A stretch of DNA of 35,892 bases from assembly GCA_018672815.1 (NCBI GenBank), contig JABHDX010000001.1:1-35892 (forward strand). The letters run 5' to 3'. The notes under the pieces were generated by a model. It was not told where the DNA came from. It ran no database searches and worked only from the letters and a program-made list of their open reading frames with translations. The stretch is from Gammaproteobacteria bacterium (GTDB taxonomy: Bacteria > Pseudomonadota > Gammaproteobacteria > UBA11654). Below are positions 17,976 to 26,155 of this stretch, piece after piece (positions within the stretch are counted from its first letter, which is position 1; every line of letters begins with the position of its first letter). Both the position numbers and the translations under genes were made by a program.

Positions 17976-18491
17976 GCTGCTAGAAAAAAGATAAGAAAAA
18001 ATGAACAAATCAAGTCTTCAGAAATAAGACTGATAGATGAAGACGGAACTCAGTTGGGGATATTTGCAATTCAAGACGCAATAGAACTAGCAAAAACAAA
18101 AGGAATGGATGTTGTAGAAGTTTCACCAAATACAGAACCACCTGTTTGTAGATTCTTAGATTACGGAAAATTCTTATTTGAACAAAAAAAGAAAACGCAG
18201 GGATCAAAAAAGAAACAAAAAACAATCCAAGTTAAAGAAATTAAATTTAGACCACTCATTGAACAGGGTGACTACAAAGTAAAAATTGATAAAATAACTA
18301 ATTTCTTAGAACAAGGTAATAAGGTTAAAGTTTCATTGAGATACAGAGGAAGAGAAATGAGGCATGTAGAATTGGGACAAGATCTTTTGAAAAGAGTCCT
18401 AAATGATATAGAAGAAATGGCTACTGTTGAGCAAGAGGCTGAATTTGAAGGAAGGCAACTAATAATGGTTGTAGCTCCAAAACATAATTAA
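17973..18491 (+). CDS. infC: Translation initiation factor IF-3, non-AUG start
   Basis: IF-3 of about 172 residues. It binds the 30S subunit, prevents early joining of 50S and rejects non-standard start codons. From ATC the protein reads [18 protein letters not shown], the expected basic N-terminus. The N-domain continues with [18 protein letters not shown] and [11 protein letters not shown], and the C-domain with [16 protein letters not shown] and [12 protein letters not shown] at 18054 would cut off 27 conserved residues and is rejected. A rare start codon is the known device by which IF-3 represses its own synthesis; E. coli uses AUU. Confidence 0.93.
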   Translation: MAARKKIRKNEQIKSSEIRLIDEDGTQLGIFAIQDAIELAKTKGMDVVEVSPNTEPPVCRFLDYGKFLFEQKKKTQGSKKKQKTIQVKEIKFRPLIEQGDYKVKIDKITNFLEQGNKVKVSLRYRGREMRHVELGQDLLKRVLNDIEEMATVEQEAEFEGRQLIMVVAPKHN

Positions 18492-18502
18492 AGGTTAATA
18501 AA

Positions 18503-18700
18503 ATGCCAAAATTAAAAACAAATCGAGGTGCCGCTAAAAGATTTAAAAAAACTGGCACTGGAAAATTTAAAAGAAGTTCATCGCATATGAATCATATTTT
18601 AACAAAAAAAAGCAGTAAGAGAAAAAGACATTTAAGGGCGTCTTCCATCATTTCTGATGGAGATATAAAAAGCATTAAGAAACTTCTACCTTATAGTTAA
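18503..18700 (+). CDS. rpmI: 50S ribosomal protein L35
   Basis: A 65-residue very basic protein starting [20 protein letters not shown], the L35 signature, and ending with the usual [15 protein letters not shown]. An AGG-type ribosome binding site lies shortly before the ATG. It sits between infC and rplT as in most bacteria. In E. coli this gene pair is translationally repressed by L20; no equivalent pseudoknot could be checked here. Confidence 0.98.
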   Translation: MPKLKTNRGAAKRFKKTGTGKFKRSSSHMNHILTKKSSKRKRHLRASSIISDGDIKSIKKLLPYS

Positions 18701-18717
18701 AACAATTAGGAAATAAA

Positions 18718-19080
18718 ATGGCGAGAGTAAAAAGAGGCGTTACATCTAAAGCAAAACATAAGAAGGTCTTGAAAAAGACCAAAGGTCAATATGGTGCAAG
18801 AAGTAGACTATTCAAAGTTGCTAAACAAGCTGCAATAAAAGCAGGGCAATATGCTTATAGAGACAGAAAAAAGAAAAAAGGAACATTTCGTTCGCTTTGG
18901 ATCGTGAGAATAAATGCTGCGGCAAGAATGCATGATCTTTCATATAGTAGATTCATGAATGGTTTAAAAACTGCCAATATAGAAATTGATAGAAAAATTC
19001 TAGCAGACCTTGCAGTCAATGATCTTGAAGCATTTAAAGCACTTTCAGAAAAAGCTAAATCAGCATTAGAGAATTCATAA
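18718..19080 (+). CDS. rplT: 50S ribosomal protein L20
   Basis: A 120-residue basic protein with the L20 start [19 protein letters not shown], the long RNA-threading N-terminal helix ([26 protein letters not shown]) and the globular C-domain ([20 protein letters not shown]). An AGGAAAT element precedes the ATG. L20 is needed for early 50S assembly and, in E. coli, represses the rpmI-rplT mRNA. pheS begins 1 base after the stop. Confidence 0.98.
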   Translation: MARVKRGVTSKAKHKKVLKKTKGQYGARSRLFKVAKQAAIKAGQYAYRDRKKKKGTFRSLWIVRINAAARMHDLSYSRFMNGLKTANIEIDRKILADLAVNDLEAFKALSEKAKSALENS

Positions 19081-19081
19081 A

Positions 19082-20068
19082 ATGTCAGACAGTTTGTCAG
19101 ACCTTTCTTTGAAATCAATTCAAGAAGTATCGGATTCTTCTAACTTAAAAGAACTTGAACTAGTTCGTGTTAAATACCTTGGAAAGAATGGATTAATAAC
19201 CAAAGAATTAAAATTATTAGGTAAATTAACACCATCAGAAAGGCCTTTAGTAGGCAAAAGGATTAATCTTATAAAAGAAGAGGTTCAAAAACTTATTGAT
19301 ACAAGAAAAATAGAACTCACTGACATTAACATCCAAGAAGAAATTTCTACTTCTTCAATAGATATAAGCTTAAACGGACGTAAAAATAGCAGAGGCAATA
19401 TACATCCAATATCTTCTATACTCTATGAAATTGAAAGTATTTTTCTAAATTCTGGCTTTAGAGTTGAAGATGGACCTGAAATTGAAGACGAATACCATAA
19501 CTTTACTGCTTTGAACATCACAGAAAATCATCCTGCAAGAGCTATGCATGATACTTTTTACTTTAATAGTAATTACTTACTTAGAACTCATACATCTCCA
19601 ATACAAATTAGAAGCATGGAAAGTCACGGTGTACCAATAAAAGTAATTGCCCCCGGTAAAGTCTACAGAAGAGATTCGGATATAACACATACACCAATGT
19701 TTCATCAAATTGAAGGTTTAGTTATTGATAAAAATATTAACTTCACACATTTAAAAAGCATGCTACATCGCTTCATCAATACATTTTATAACAAAGATAT
19801 GAAATTGAGATTTAGACCTTCCTATTTTCCCTTCACAGAACCCTCAGCAGAAGTTGATATTTTATCCAAAGATGGTAGTTGGCTTGAAATACTAGGTTGT
19901 GGAATGGTACATCCCAAGGTTTTAGAAAATCTAAAAATAGATCCAGAAGTATATACAGGTTATGCATTTGGTATGGGCGTTGAACGATTAGCAATGCTAA
20001 GACATGAGATTAAAGACATCCGGCTTTTTTATGAGAACGATCTAAATTTTCTCAATCAATTTAAATAA
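19082..20068 (+). CDS. pheS: Phenylalanyl-tRNA synthetase alpha subunit
   Basis: A 328-residue catalytic subunit of the (alpha-beta)2 PheRS. The N-terminal coiled-coil arm covers about residues 1-85. The class II core shows IHPISSILYEIESIF, VEDGPEIEDEYHNF, RTHTSPIQIR, FHQIEGL and the motif 3 region GYAFGMGVERLAMLRH. Length is normal and key residues appear intact. Its partner gene pheT, 4 bases downstream, is interrupted and shortened, so any active enzyme depends on how pheT is read. Confidence 0.97.
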   Translation: MSDSLSDLSLKSIQEVSDSSNLKELELVRVKYLGKNGLITKELKLLGKLTPSERPLVGKRINLIKEEVQKLIDTRKIELTDINIQEEISTSSIDISLNGRKNSRGNIHPISSILYEIESIFLNSGFRVEDGPEIEDEYHNFTALNITENHPARAMHDTFYFNSNYLLRTHTSPIQIRSMESHGVPIKVIAPGKVYRRDSDITHTPMFHQIEGLVIDKNINFTHLKSMLHRFINTFYNKDMKLRFRPSYFPFTEPSAEVDILSKDGSWLEILGCGMVHPKVLENLKIDPEVYTGYAFGMGVERLAMLRHEIKDIRLFYENDLNFLNQFK

Positions 20069-20072
20069 AAAT

Positions 20073-21530
20073 ATGAAATTATCAACCAATTGGATAAATG
20101 AACATTGCGGATCTAAATTTACCAGCAGTGAACTGGTGAACCAGTTAACTATGTCAGGGGTTGAATGTGAAATAATTAAGCAAAAAAATAATAAAATAAT
20201 TAAATTTGATATTACACCGAATAGAGCAGATTGTTTCAGTGTTAGAGGAATAGTAAATGAATTAATAGCTATGGGACTAATCAAGCAACGTAAAAGAGTT
20301 AGTCAGAGTGCAAAAGTAGAACACGACTCTATCTTAAAAACCAAAATAATCACACCAAAAGATTGTCCAGTATTTGCTACAAGAATAATCAAAAATATTA
20401 ATTCGAGCGCTAGAACCCCCAAAGACATAAAAGATAAATTAAAAGAATCTGGCTATAAATCAATCAACATTATTGTTGATCTTACCAATTATGTAATGCT
20501 TACACTCGGTCAACCACTGCATGCCTATGATTTAAAATATATTAACTCGCCCATGGTTGTAAGAAAAGCAAAAAAGAAAGAATCTATTGCACTATTAGAT
20601 GGAAGTATAAAAATACTTAATGAGAATTACCTCATGATTGCTGATCAAAATAATCTACTCGGTATTGCAGGTATTATGGGAGGACTAAACTCTTCAATAA
20701 CTGATAAAACAAAAAATATAGCTATAGAATCTGCCTACTTTAATCCCGAAACAATCATGGGCTGCCCTAGAGAGTTGAATCTTCATAGTGAAGCCAGCTT
20801 ACGATTTGAAAGAGGAGTAGATCCAACCATACAAGTAGAAGCAATTGAAGTGTTTACACTATTACTGAATAAAATAGCTGGTGGAGAAAATGGACCCATT
20901 AACACTCAAATAGCTCAAAAACACACTCCAAAAAATAAAACAATCAATTTGAGAAAAAATAAGATTAAAAATATATTGGGCATCACAATACCTAATGCAA
21001 AAATAGTATCGATACTAAAAAACTTAAAAATGAATGTTAAGGAAAATGATTTTGGCTATCAAGGTTGGAGTGTTATTGCACCTTCATATAGGTTTGATAT
21101 TAATGATGAATGCGATTTGATTGAAGAAATAGCAAGAATCTATGGCTATGATAATATTACTGAATCCATTGAAAATGAGCCAAGTACATTTATAAATGAA
21201 TCAAATCGACTGAAAAATAAAAAAGATCTATACAATATAATGAACGCTTTAGGCTATTCTGAAGTTATTAATTATAGTTTTGTAAGCCCTGTAATGAATG
21301 ACTTAAACCAAAGTAAAATAGGTCATTCTATGGATTTACAAAATCCACTTTCAATAGAAATGTCTGTAATGAGAAATTCTCTTCTTCCAGGATTAATTAA
21401 TAATCTTATGCATAATCTTAAAAGACAACACAAAAACATAAGATTGTTAGAAATAGGTAAAGTGTTCACAGGAACAAAAAATAAGATTATAGAATCTGAA
21501 AAAATATCCGCTTTAATATATGGCTTATGA
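20073..21530 (+). CDS. pheT: Phenylalanyl-tRNA synthetase beta subunit, part before in-frame TGA; lacks B2 domain
   Basis: The first 485 residues of PheT. The B1 part (MKLSTNWINEHC...QLTMSGVECE) is followed almost directly by ITPNRADC at about residue 47; in E. coli that motif is at about 160. Some 110 residues, the EMAP/OB-fold tRNA-binding B2 domain, are therefore missing. The B3/B4 editing domain is present (IIVDLTNYVML, GQPLHAYDL, ALLDGS, ASLRFERGVDP), as are the B5 domain (WSVIAPSYRFDI, EEIARIYGYDNI) and the start of the B6/B7 catalytic-like module (NPLSIEMSVMRNSLLPGL). The frame stops at TGA 21528-21530 inside a conserved stretch, and the same frame continues directly afterwards. Confidence 0.9.
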   Translation: MKLSTNWINEHCGSKFTSSELVNQLTMSGVECEIIKQKNNKIIKFDITPNRADCFSVRGIVNELIAMGLIKQRKRVSQSAKVEHDSILKTKIITPKDCPVFATRIIKNINSSARTPKDIKDKLKESGYKSINIIVDLTNYVMLTLGQPLHAYDLKYINSPMVVRKAKKKESIALLDGSIKILNENYLMIADQNNLLGIAGIMGGLNSSITDKTKNIAIESAYFNPETIMGCPRELNLHSEASLRFERGVDPTIQVEAIEVFTLLLNKIAGGENGPINTQIAQKHTPKNKTINLRKNKIKNILGITIPNAKIVSILKNLKMNVKENDFGYQGWSVIAPSYRFDINDECDLIEEIARIYGYDNITESIENEPSTFINESNRLKNKKDLYNIMNALGYSEVINYSFVSPVMNDLNQSKIGHSMDLQNPLSIEMSVMRNSLLPGLINNLMHNLKRQHKNIRLLEIGKVFTGTKNKIIESEKISALIYGL

Positions 21531-21578
21531 AATCAAGAACAATGGGGCTATTCTTCTAACTCGGTTGATTACTATGAC

Positions 21579-22118
21579 ATGAAAGGCCATCTTGATATTT
21601 TATTCGAATCATTAAATATATATAAATCTATAACGTATAAAAAAACAAAGCATAAAATGCTGCATCCTGGAAAATCAGCACAGATAGTTTTTAATAATAA
21701 AATTATAGGACATATAGGCTGTTTAAATCCTGAAATTGTCCTTGACTTAAATCTGAAAAATGAACCTATAGTTTTTGAAATAGATTACTCTATCTTGAAT
21801 AATAGAATTGCTCACAATTTCAAGGAGCTAAATTACTTCCCATCATCTCGAAGAGACATATCAATTCTTTTGCCACTAGATATAGAAATAAATACAATTA
21901 TTCGTTCTATAAATTCATTAAATATTAATGAACTATCTGACGTATTAGTTTTTGATATTTATGAAGGTAAATCTATCCAATCTAAAAAGAAAAGTATTTC
22001 ATTAGGCTTGATTTTTCAATCAAAATCACGCACCCTAACCGATGAACAAATTGACGAATTCATGACTAATATAAATCAACATATACAATCTACTTTTGAA
22101 ATAACAATAAGAAAATGA
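21579..22118 (+). CDS. pheT: Phenylalanyl-tRNA synthetase beta subunit, part after the in-frame TGA
   Basis: The same frame as the preceding part, with no base gained or lost. Bases 21531-21578 already encode conserved PheT sequence ([14 protein letters not shown]), so this is the direct continuation and not a separate gene. The listed start is merely the first ATG after the stop and has no Shine-Dalgarno. It holds the end of the B7 module ([25 protein letters not shown]) and the C-terminal B8 anticodon-binding fold ([37 protein letters not shown]). The complete reading frame would be 681 residues. Its final TGA overlaps the ihfA ATG by 4 bases. Confidence 0.88.
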   Translation: MKGHLDILFESLNIYKSITYKKTKHKMLHPGKSAQIVFNNKIIGHIGCLNPEIVLDLNLKNEPIVFEIDYSILNNRIAHNFKELNYFPSSRRDISILLPLDIEINTIIRSINSLNINELSDVLVFDIYEGKSIQSKKKSISLGLIFQSKSRTLTDEQIDEFMTNINQHIQSTFEITIRK

Positions 22119-22414
22119 CATTAACTAAAGCAGACATAGTAGAAGACCTTAACAATCAAATAGGTTTAAATAAGAGAGAAGCTAAAGAGCTTGTGGAATC
22201 ACTTTTTGATAATATTAAAAATTTACTTGAAGACGGTCATGAAGTTAAACTTTCTGGCTTTGGTAACTTCCAATTAAAAGATAAAACATCAAGACCTGGA
22301 AGAAACCCAAGAACTGGAGAAGATGTTGAAATAACAGCCAGAAGAGTGGTCACATTCAAATCTGGACAAAAACTAAAAGAAGCAGTAAAAACATTATCCA
22401 ATGCCTCAGATTAG
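22115..22414 (+). CDS. ihfA: Integration host factor alpha subunit
   Basis: A 99-residue DNA-bending protein of the HU/IHF family that pairs with IhfB. It shows [28 protein letters not shown], the core motif [14 protein letters not shown], and the beta-arm tip [14 protein letters not shown] with the intercalating proline; [11 protein letters not shown] follows. IhfA and not HU or IhfB is favoured by the pheT-ihfA-merR context, which is standard in gammaproteobacteria. The ATG overlaps the pheT stop, so translation is probably coupled. Confidence 0.95.
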   Translation: MTLTKADIVEDLNNQIGLNKREAKELVESLFDNIKNLLEDGHEVKLSGFGNFQLKDKTSRPGRNPRTGEDVEITARRVVTFKSGQKLKEAVKTLSNASD

Positions 22415-22742
22415 TACTCAACTTCCATCAATTCCAACTAAAAGATACTTCACGATAAGTGAAGCTAGTGACCTATGTGATGTTGAAGCTCATGTATTGC
22501 GTTACTGGGAACAAGAATTTACGCAATTAAAACCTCTCAAAAGAAGAGGCAATAGGCGATACTATCAAAGACACGATGTTATTCTAATCAGACAAATTAA
22601 AGACCTTCTTTATAACAACGGATATACAATCAAAGGCGCTAAACAAAAACTTAGTGATGATGAGACTCATAATGAAGCTCAATCTTCAACACTAGATGCT
22701 ATCAAATCAGAAGTAGAAAATTTAATAGACATATTAGATTAA
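22401..22742 (+). CDS. MerR-family transcriptional regulator
   Basis: A 113-residue protein with a MerR-type winged helix-turn-helix: [27 protein letters not shown], then [37 protein letters not shown]. The C-terminal part is short (about 30 residues) and lacks an effector-binding domain or metal-site cysteines, so what it senses is unknown. This gene is the usual neighbour of ihfA in gammaproteobacteria. Its start overlaps the ihfA end by 14 bases, and tRNA-Pro follows 7 bases after its stop. Confidence 0.92.
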   Translation: MPQISTQLPSIPTKRYFTISEASDLCDVEAHVLRYWEQEFTQLKPLKRRGNRRYYQRHDVILIRQIKDLLYNNGYTIKGAKQKLSDDETHNEAQSSTLDAIKSEVENLIDILD

Positions 22743-22749
22743 CTTTATA

Positions 22750-22826
22750 CGGGGCGTGGCGCAGCCTGGTAGCGCACCTGACTGGGGGTCAGGGGGTCAG
22801 AGGTTCAAATCCTCTCGTCCCGACCA
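22750..22826 (+). tRNA. tRNA-Pro (anticodon GGG)
   Basis: Acceptor stem CGGGGCG with CGTCCCG (one G-U pair), D arm GCGC/GCGC, anticodon stem CCTGA/TCAGG with loop CTGGGGG, T stem AGAGG/CCTCT with TTCAAAT, discriminator A and encoded CCA. U33 is present and the anticodon is GGG. C at position 1 is typical of bacterial tRNA-Pro. It follows merR closely, as in related gammaproteobacteria, and may be processed from the same long transcript. Confidence 0.97.
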
Positions 22827-22831
22827 TAAGC

Positions 22832-23290
22832 TTAATTCTTAGTGTGTCCGTTAATTACTCTTGAGATCTGTCTTCTTGAATAACCGGTATCAGCTGATAT
22901 TGCATCGATAGACCAATTCATTTTATTAAGCTCCAACACTCTTAAATGCCTATTCTTTACCGTCTGTGTTTTTTTATTAGTTATTTTCAAAAGCTTATCA
23001 ATTGAATTGACAAGAATTGAGTTATAAGTTGTATCAGCTGCAGTGGTGCAATGATCCCAGAGGATAATTAAGTTATAACAAGCATCTTCAGCATCATCCC
23101 TGATCAAAGCTTGCCTAATAAAATGGGTTCTGAAAATTATATGGCAAGCATCTCTTAACTCTTTATCAATAGAATCCTTACTGAGTAAATTCTGAATTGA
23201 TTTGAGATCTGCATTTAAACCAAATGAACCCAATACAATTCCAGCTTGAAACTCAAGCTCCCTTATCACATTGTCTACAATATTATTCAA
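22832..23290 (-). CDS. Unrecognised protein with C-terminal helix-turn-helix
   Basis: A reading frame of 152 residues that I do not recognise. The first 100 residues are predicted helical with conserved-looking charged and aromatic patches (ELRDACHIIFRTHFIRQALIRDDAEDACYNLIILWDH). The last 35 residues (VLELNKMNWSIDAISADTGYSRRQISRVINGH) read as a helix-turn-helix of the resolvase/Hin C-terminal type. There is no recombinase catalytic domain. The listed start is TTG without a ribosome binding site; GTG seven codons later is an alternative. The gene points towards the end of tRNA-Pro and diverges from the permease gene. It is probably a real gene because the frame is long, ends against the tRNA, and has a coherent domain. 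Confidence 0.6.
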   Translation of the reverse strand: MNNIVDNVIRELEFQAGIVLGSFGLNADLKSIQNLLSKDSIDKELRDACHIIFRTHFIRQALIRDDAEDACYNLIILWDHCTTAADTTYNSILVNSIDKLLKITNKKTQTVKNRHLRVLELNKMNWSIDAISADTGYSRRQISRVINGHTKN

Positions 23291-23358
23291 AATCAGTATT
23301 ATTTAACTTAAATTATAATTATTATATTTATTTAAAGATTTTTGAGAAGAAAACACAA

Positions 23359-24387
23359 ATGAAAAGTAAAAATGCATTCATATTTGTATTAAGCTTGATC
23401 ACAATTTTATTCGCTATCATTTTGTGGAACTTCTTTTTACCTATTCTTTGGGCAATTGTTTTATCCATATTATTCTACCCCTTAAGAAACTACCTAATAA
23501 ATAAAAAATACAACCCATCATTGGTATCTTTTTTAACGATCATTGTTATTGTAATACTAGTTTTAATACCCGGATTTATTATCTTTACCGTCATTGGCTC
23601 GGAATCTTTACTTGTATTGAATAAAATTGAATCAGGAGAATATAATCTTGGACAGTTAGTTAATTGGTTTAATGCATTAGTGCCTAATCTTATCGATCGT
23701 CTTGATTCAATAGGACTGAATACAAATCAACTCATAGAACAATTAAACAATATTGGAGTAGGGGCAACAAAATTCATAGTTTCTCTACTAATGAGTACGG
23801 GTCAGAATCTTCTTCAGTTCTTTCTTTCTTTTTTTATAATGATCTACTTATTATTTTTCTTCCTCAGAGATGGTGAGAACATAATAAAGTCATGTATTGA
23901 ATCTTTTCCTATGGATGATAATCAAGAAAGGTTTCTAATTGAAAAATTCTCAACTGTCATTAAGGCTACCGTTAAAGGCACTATTTTGATTGCCATAGCA
24001 CAAGGTTCTATTGGTGGTTTAATCTTATTATTTCTTGATATAGAAGGAGCAATTCTATGGGGAGCAATGATGGCTTTATTCAGTATATTGCCTGGGATAG
24101 GAGCCTCTATAATATGGCTTCCAATTGCTCTCGCACTTATCTTTAATGGAGCACTGCTTAAAGGATTAATTTTAATAATATCAGGAATATTTATCATTGG
24201 CTTGATTGATAATCTTCTTCGTCCATATCTTGTAGGAAAGGAAACAAACTTACCCGATTATTTAATTCTCTTATCGACATTGGGTGGCATCACAATATTT
24301 GGATTATCAGGATTTATAATTGGTCCAGTAGTGACTGCCCTTTTCATTGCACTATGGTCAACATTCAATTCATATAAATCTCTTTAA
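23359..24387 (+). CDS. AI-2E transporter family (PerM/YdiK-like) membrane protein
   Basis: A 342-residue protein with the layout of PF01594: two N-terminal membrane helices, a third long hydrophobic helix (FLTIIVIVILVLIPGFII), a soluble helical loop (about 90-140), then a C-terminal block of about five helices with LFSILPGIGASIIWLPIAL, GLIDNLLRPYLVG, LLSTLGGI and FGLSGFIIGPVV. Members include Na+/H+ antiporters and the disputed AI-2 exporter TqsA, so the substrate is open. ATG at 23359 follows a weak AGAAG. The frame is open further upstream, but that portion is not hydrophobic and overlaps the divergent gene. Confidence 0.9.
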   Translation: MKSKNAFIFVLSLITILFAIILWNFFLPILWAIVLSILFYPLRNYLINKKYNPSLVSFLTIIVIVILVLIPGFIIFTVIGSESLLVLNKIESGEYNLGQLVNWFNALVPNLIDRLDSIGLNTNQLIEQLNNIGVGATKFIVSLLMSTGQNLLQFFLSFFIMIYLLFFFLRDGENIIKSCIESFPMDDNQERFLIEKFSTVIKATVKGTILIAIAQGSIGGLILLFLDIEGAILWGAMMALFSILPGIGASIIWLPIALALIFNGALLKGLILIISGIFIIGLIDNLLRPYLVGKETNLPDYLILLSTLGGITIFGLSGFIIGPVVTALFIALWSTFNSYKSL

Positions 24388-24400
24388 GATAAAGATTGAT

Positions 24401-25816
24401 ATGAATCTAGAACAATTAATTTCTGAAATGAGAGCTATTACAGGACCAGATCGATGCATTACTGAACCTGATATGATTCAAATATTTCTTGAAGATTGGA
24501 GAGGGCATATCAAAGGAGAAACACCCATTGTCATGCTTCCCATCACAACTGATGAAGTGTCTTGTATCATTAAGGTATGCAGTATCAATAATATTGCAAT
24601 AGTCCCTCAGGGGGGGAATACAAGCTTGTGTGGAGCAAATATTCCACATTCTGATAATAAACAATTAGAAATTGTAATAAATACTTCAAAAATGGATAAA
24701 ATTATTGAAACTGATATTCATAATCAATCCATGATTGTTGAGTCAGGCTGCATACTTAGTAATATTCAAGATTGTGCTATTGAAAATAATCTGTTTTTTC
24801 CATTAAGTCTAAGTGCTGAAGGCAGTTGCCAAATAGGAGGAAACATATCAACCAATGCCGGAGGTGTTAATGTTTTGTCTTATGGGATGACAAGAGAGCA
24901 CATAATGGGCATTGAAGTTGTTTTACCTGATGGAACTGTACTTAATGACCTAAAAGGTCTCAGAAAAGACAATACTGGGTATGATTTAAAACAATTATTT
25001 ATTGGTGCAGAAGGAACTCTAGGGCTGATTACAAAAGCCAGTATCAAATTATCAACCCTGCCAAAGACTTATTGCTCAATAATGGTAGCTGTCAAATCAG
25101 TTGATGATGCTATAAAGGTTCTAAAAAATTCTAAAAATACATTTACCGATCGACTAACAGCGTTTGAAATCATGAGTTCATCTTGCATAAAAGCTGTTGA
25201 GAAATATTTACCGGAACATAGAATACCTTTAGATTCATCTTACCCTTGGCATATTATTATTGAAGTCTCTATACATGAAGAACAACCTAATGAAGATATA
25301 ATCACAAGTTATCTCGAACAAGAACTCGAATCTAATAATCTGATCGATGGAGTTATTGCTACTAACGAAAAAGAAAGAAATGATTTTTGGAAAATTAGAC
25401 ACAGTATTTCAGAAGCTGAAAAACATCACGGCAGAGGTATAGCGCATGACATTTCAGTTCCTATTAAATATATTCCATTGTTTATAGAAAAAACAATTGA
25501 TGAATTAAAAAAGTTAATAGGTCCATCCAATGTGTTTGCATTTGGACACCTAGGCGATGGAAATCTTCATTTAACTAAAAGCAAACCAGAATCAATGGAT
25601 GAAGGTACTTTTTTAGAAAAAAGTCATACTGTCAATAGATTAGTACATGGTTTAGCAGAATCATATGGAGGTTCATTCAGTGCAGAACATGGAATTGGAT
25701 CTAAACTCAAAGATGAACTTGCTTTCTTCTCGGATGATACAAAATTAAAACTGATGAAGACAATAAAAAAGGCCATTGACCCTAAAAATATAATGAATCC
25801 TAATAAATTATTTTAA
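24401..25816 (+). CDS. FAD-linked dehydrogenase of the D-2-hydroxyglutarate/D-lactate type
   Basis: A 471-residue flavoprotein of the FAD-binding type 4 (GlcD/D-2-HGDH/DLD) family that oxidises D-2-hydroxyacids to 2-oxoacids. The PP-loop IVPQGGNTSLCGANIP (about residue 67) binds FAD pyrophosphate. GSCQIGGNISTNAGGVNVLSYG and YDLKQLFIGAEGTLGLIT follow. The C-terminal cap has FAFGHLGDGNLHL and SFSAEHGIGSKLKDEL, with metal- or substrate-binding His residues. The PQGGNTSLCG form is closest to D-2-hydroxyglutarate dehydrogenase-like members, but D-lactate is possible. The start MNLEQLISEM is 13 bases after the permease stop; the two may share a transcript. Confidence 0.88.
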   Translation: MNLEQLISEMRAITGPDRCITEPDMIQIFLEDWRGHIKGETPIVMLPITTDEVSCIIKVCSINNIAIVPQGGNTSLCGANIPHSDNKQLEIVINTSKMDKIIETDIHNQSMIVESGCILSNIQDCAIENNLFFPLSLSAEGSCQIGGNISTNAGGVNVLSYGMTREHIMGIEVVLPDGTVLNDLKGLRKDNTGYDLKQLFIGAEGTLGLITKASIKLSTLPKTYCSIMVAVKSVDDAIKVLKNSKNTFTDRLTAFEIMSSSCIKAVEKYLPEHRIPLDSSYPWHIIIEVSIHEEQPNEDIITSYLEQELESNNLIDGVIATNEKERNDFWKIRHSISEAEKHHGRGIAHDISVPIKYIPLFIEKTIDELKKLIGPSNVFAFGHLGDGNLHLTKSKPESMDEGTFLEKSHTVNRLVHGLAESYGGSFSAEHGIGSKLKDELAFFSDDTKLKLMKTIKKAIDPKNIMNPNKLF

Positions 25817-25852
25817 GTCTAAGCAGGGCAAGCTTCATTGTCTGTTTGAGTC

Positions 25853-26155
25853 TCATTTTTCATTTCTATTCTCAAGTTCTTCTGACACTTCATTGAGTGT
25901 GACTCCTGAAGCATTTAATAGAATTAAAAAGTGATACATTAAATCAGCAGCTTCCCAAACAATATCCTTTTTATCGTTGCTTTTTTGTATGGAAGCTATG
26001 GCAAACTCTGAACTTTCTTCTATTACTTTCTTAGCAACTTGATTAATCCCATCCTGCATTAGTTGATAGGTATAACTTTTATCAGATCCTTCTGCGAGTC
26101 TCTCATTGATAATATCTTCTAATTTATATAAAAATTGATTATTATTTTTACTCAT
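25853..26155 (-). CDS. hisE: Phosphoribosyl-ATP pyrophosphatase (HisE), free-standing
   Basis: A 100-residue MazG-like all-alpha NTP pyrophosphohydrolase that removes pyrophosphate from phosphoribosyl-ATP, step 2 of histidine synthesis. It shows [34 protein letters not shown] (metal-binding glutamates) and [16 protein letters not shown]. Many gammaproteobacteria fuse this to HisI; here the HisI half is missing and HisE starts at its own ATG, overlapping the hisF stop by 4 bases. It is the last gene of the operon. Confidence 0.95.
   Translation of the reverse strand: MSKNNNQFLYKLEDIINERLAEGSDKSYTYQLMQDGINQVAKKVIEESSEFAIASIQKSNDKKDIVWEAADLMYHFLILLNASGVTLNEVSEELENRNEK

Noticed and set aside
18010..18225. 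Minus-strand frame rich in Phe/Leu opposite infC
   Set aside because: An antisense shadow of a Lys/Glu-rich coding region; no start signal or family resemblance.
21531..21578. Possibility that pheT is frameshifted rather than stopped
   Set aside because: The conserved sequence before and after the TGA is in the same frame with no base gained or lost, so only the single codon is at fault.
22750..23290. Integration site or mobile element at tRNA-Pro
   Set aside because: No integrase, no repeat of the tRNA 3' end nearby, and the neighbouring genes are housekeeping.
23224..23358. N-terminal extension of the AI-2E family permease
   Set aside because: The extension overlaps the divergent HTH gene, is not hydrophobic, and the family pattern begins at MKSKNAF (23359).
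25817..25852. Possible bidirectional terminator between the FAD dehydrogenase gene and hisE
   Set aside because: Only a loose CAGGGCAA/TTGTCTG pairing with mismatches and no good T run; too weak to list.
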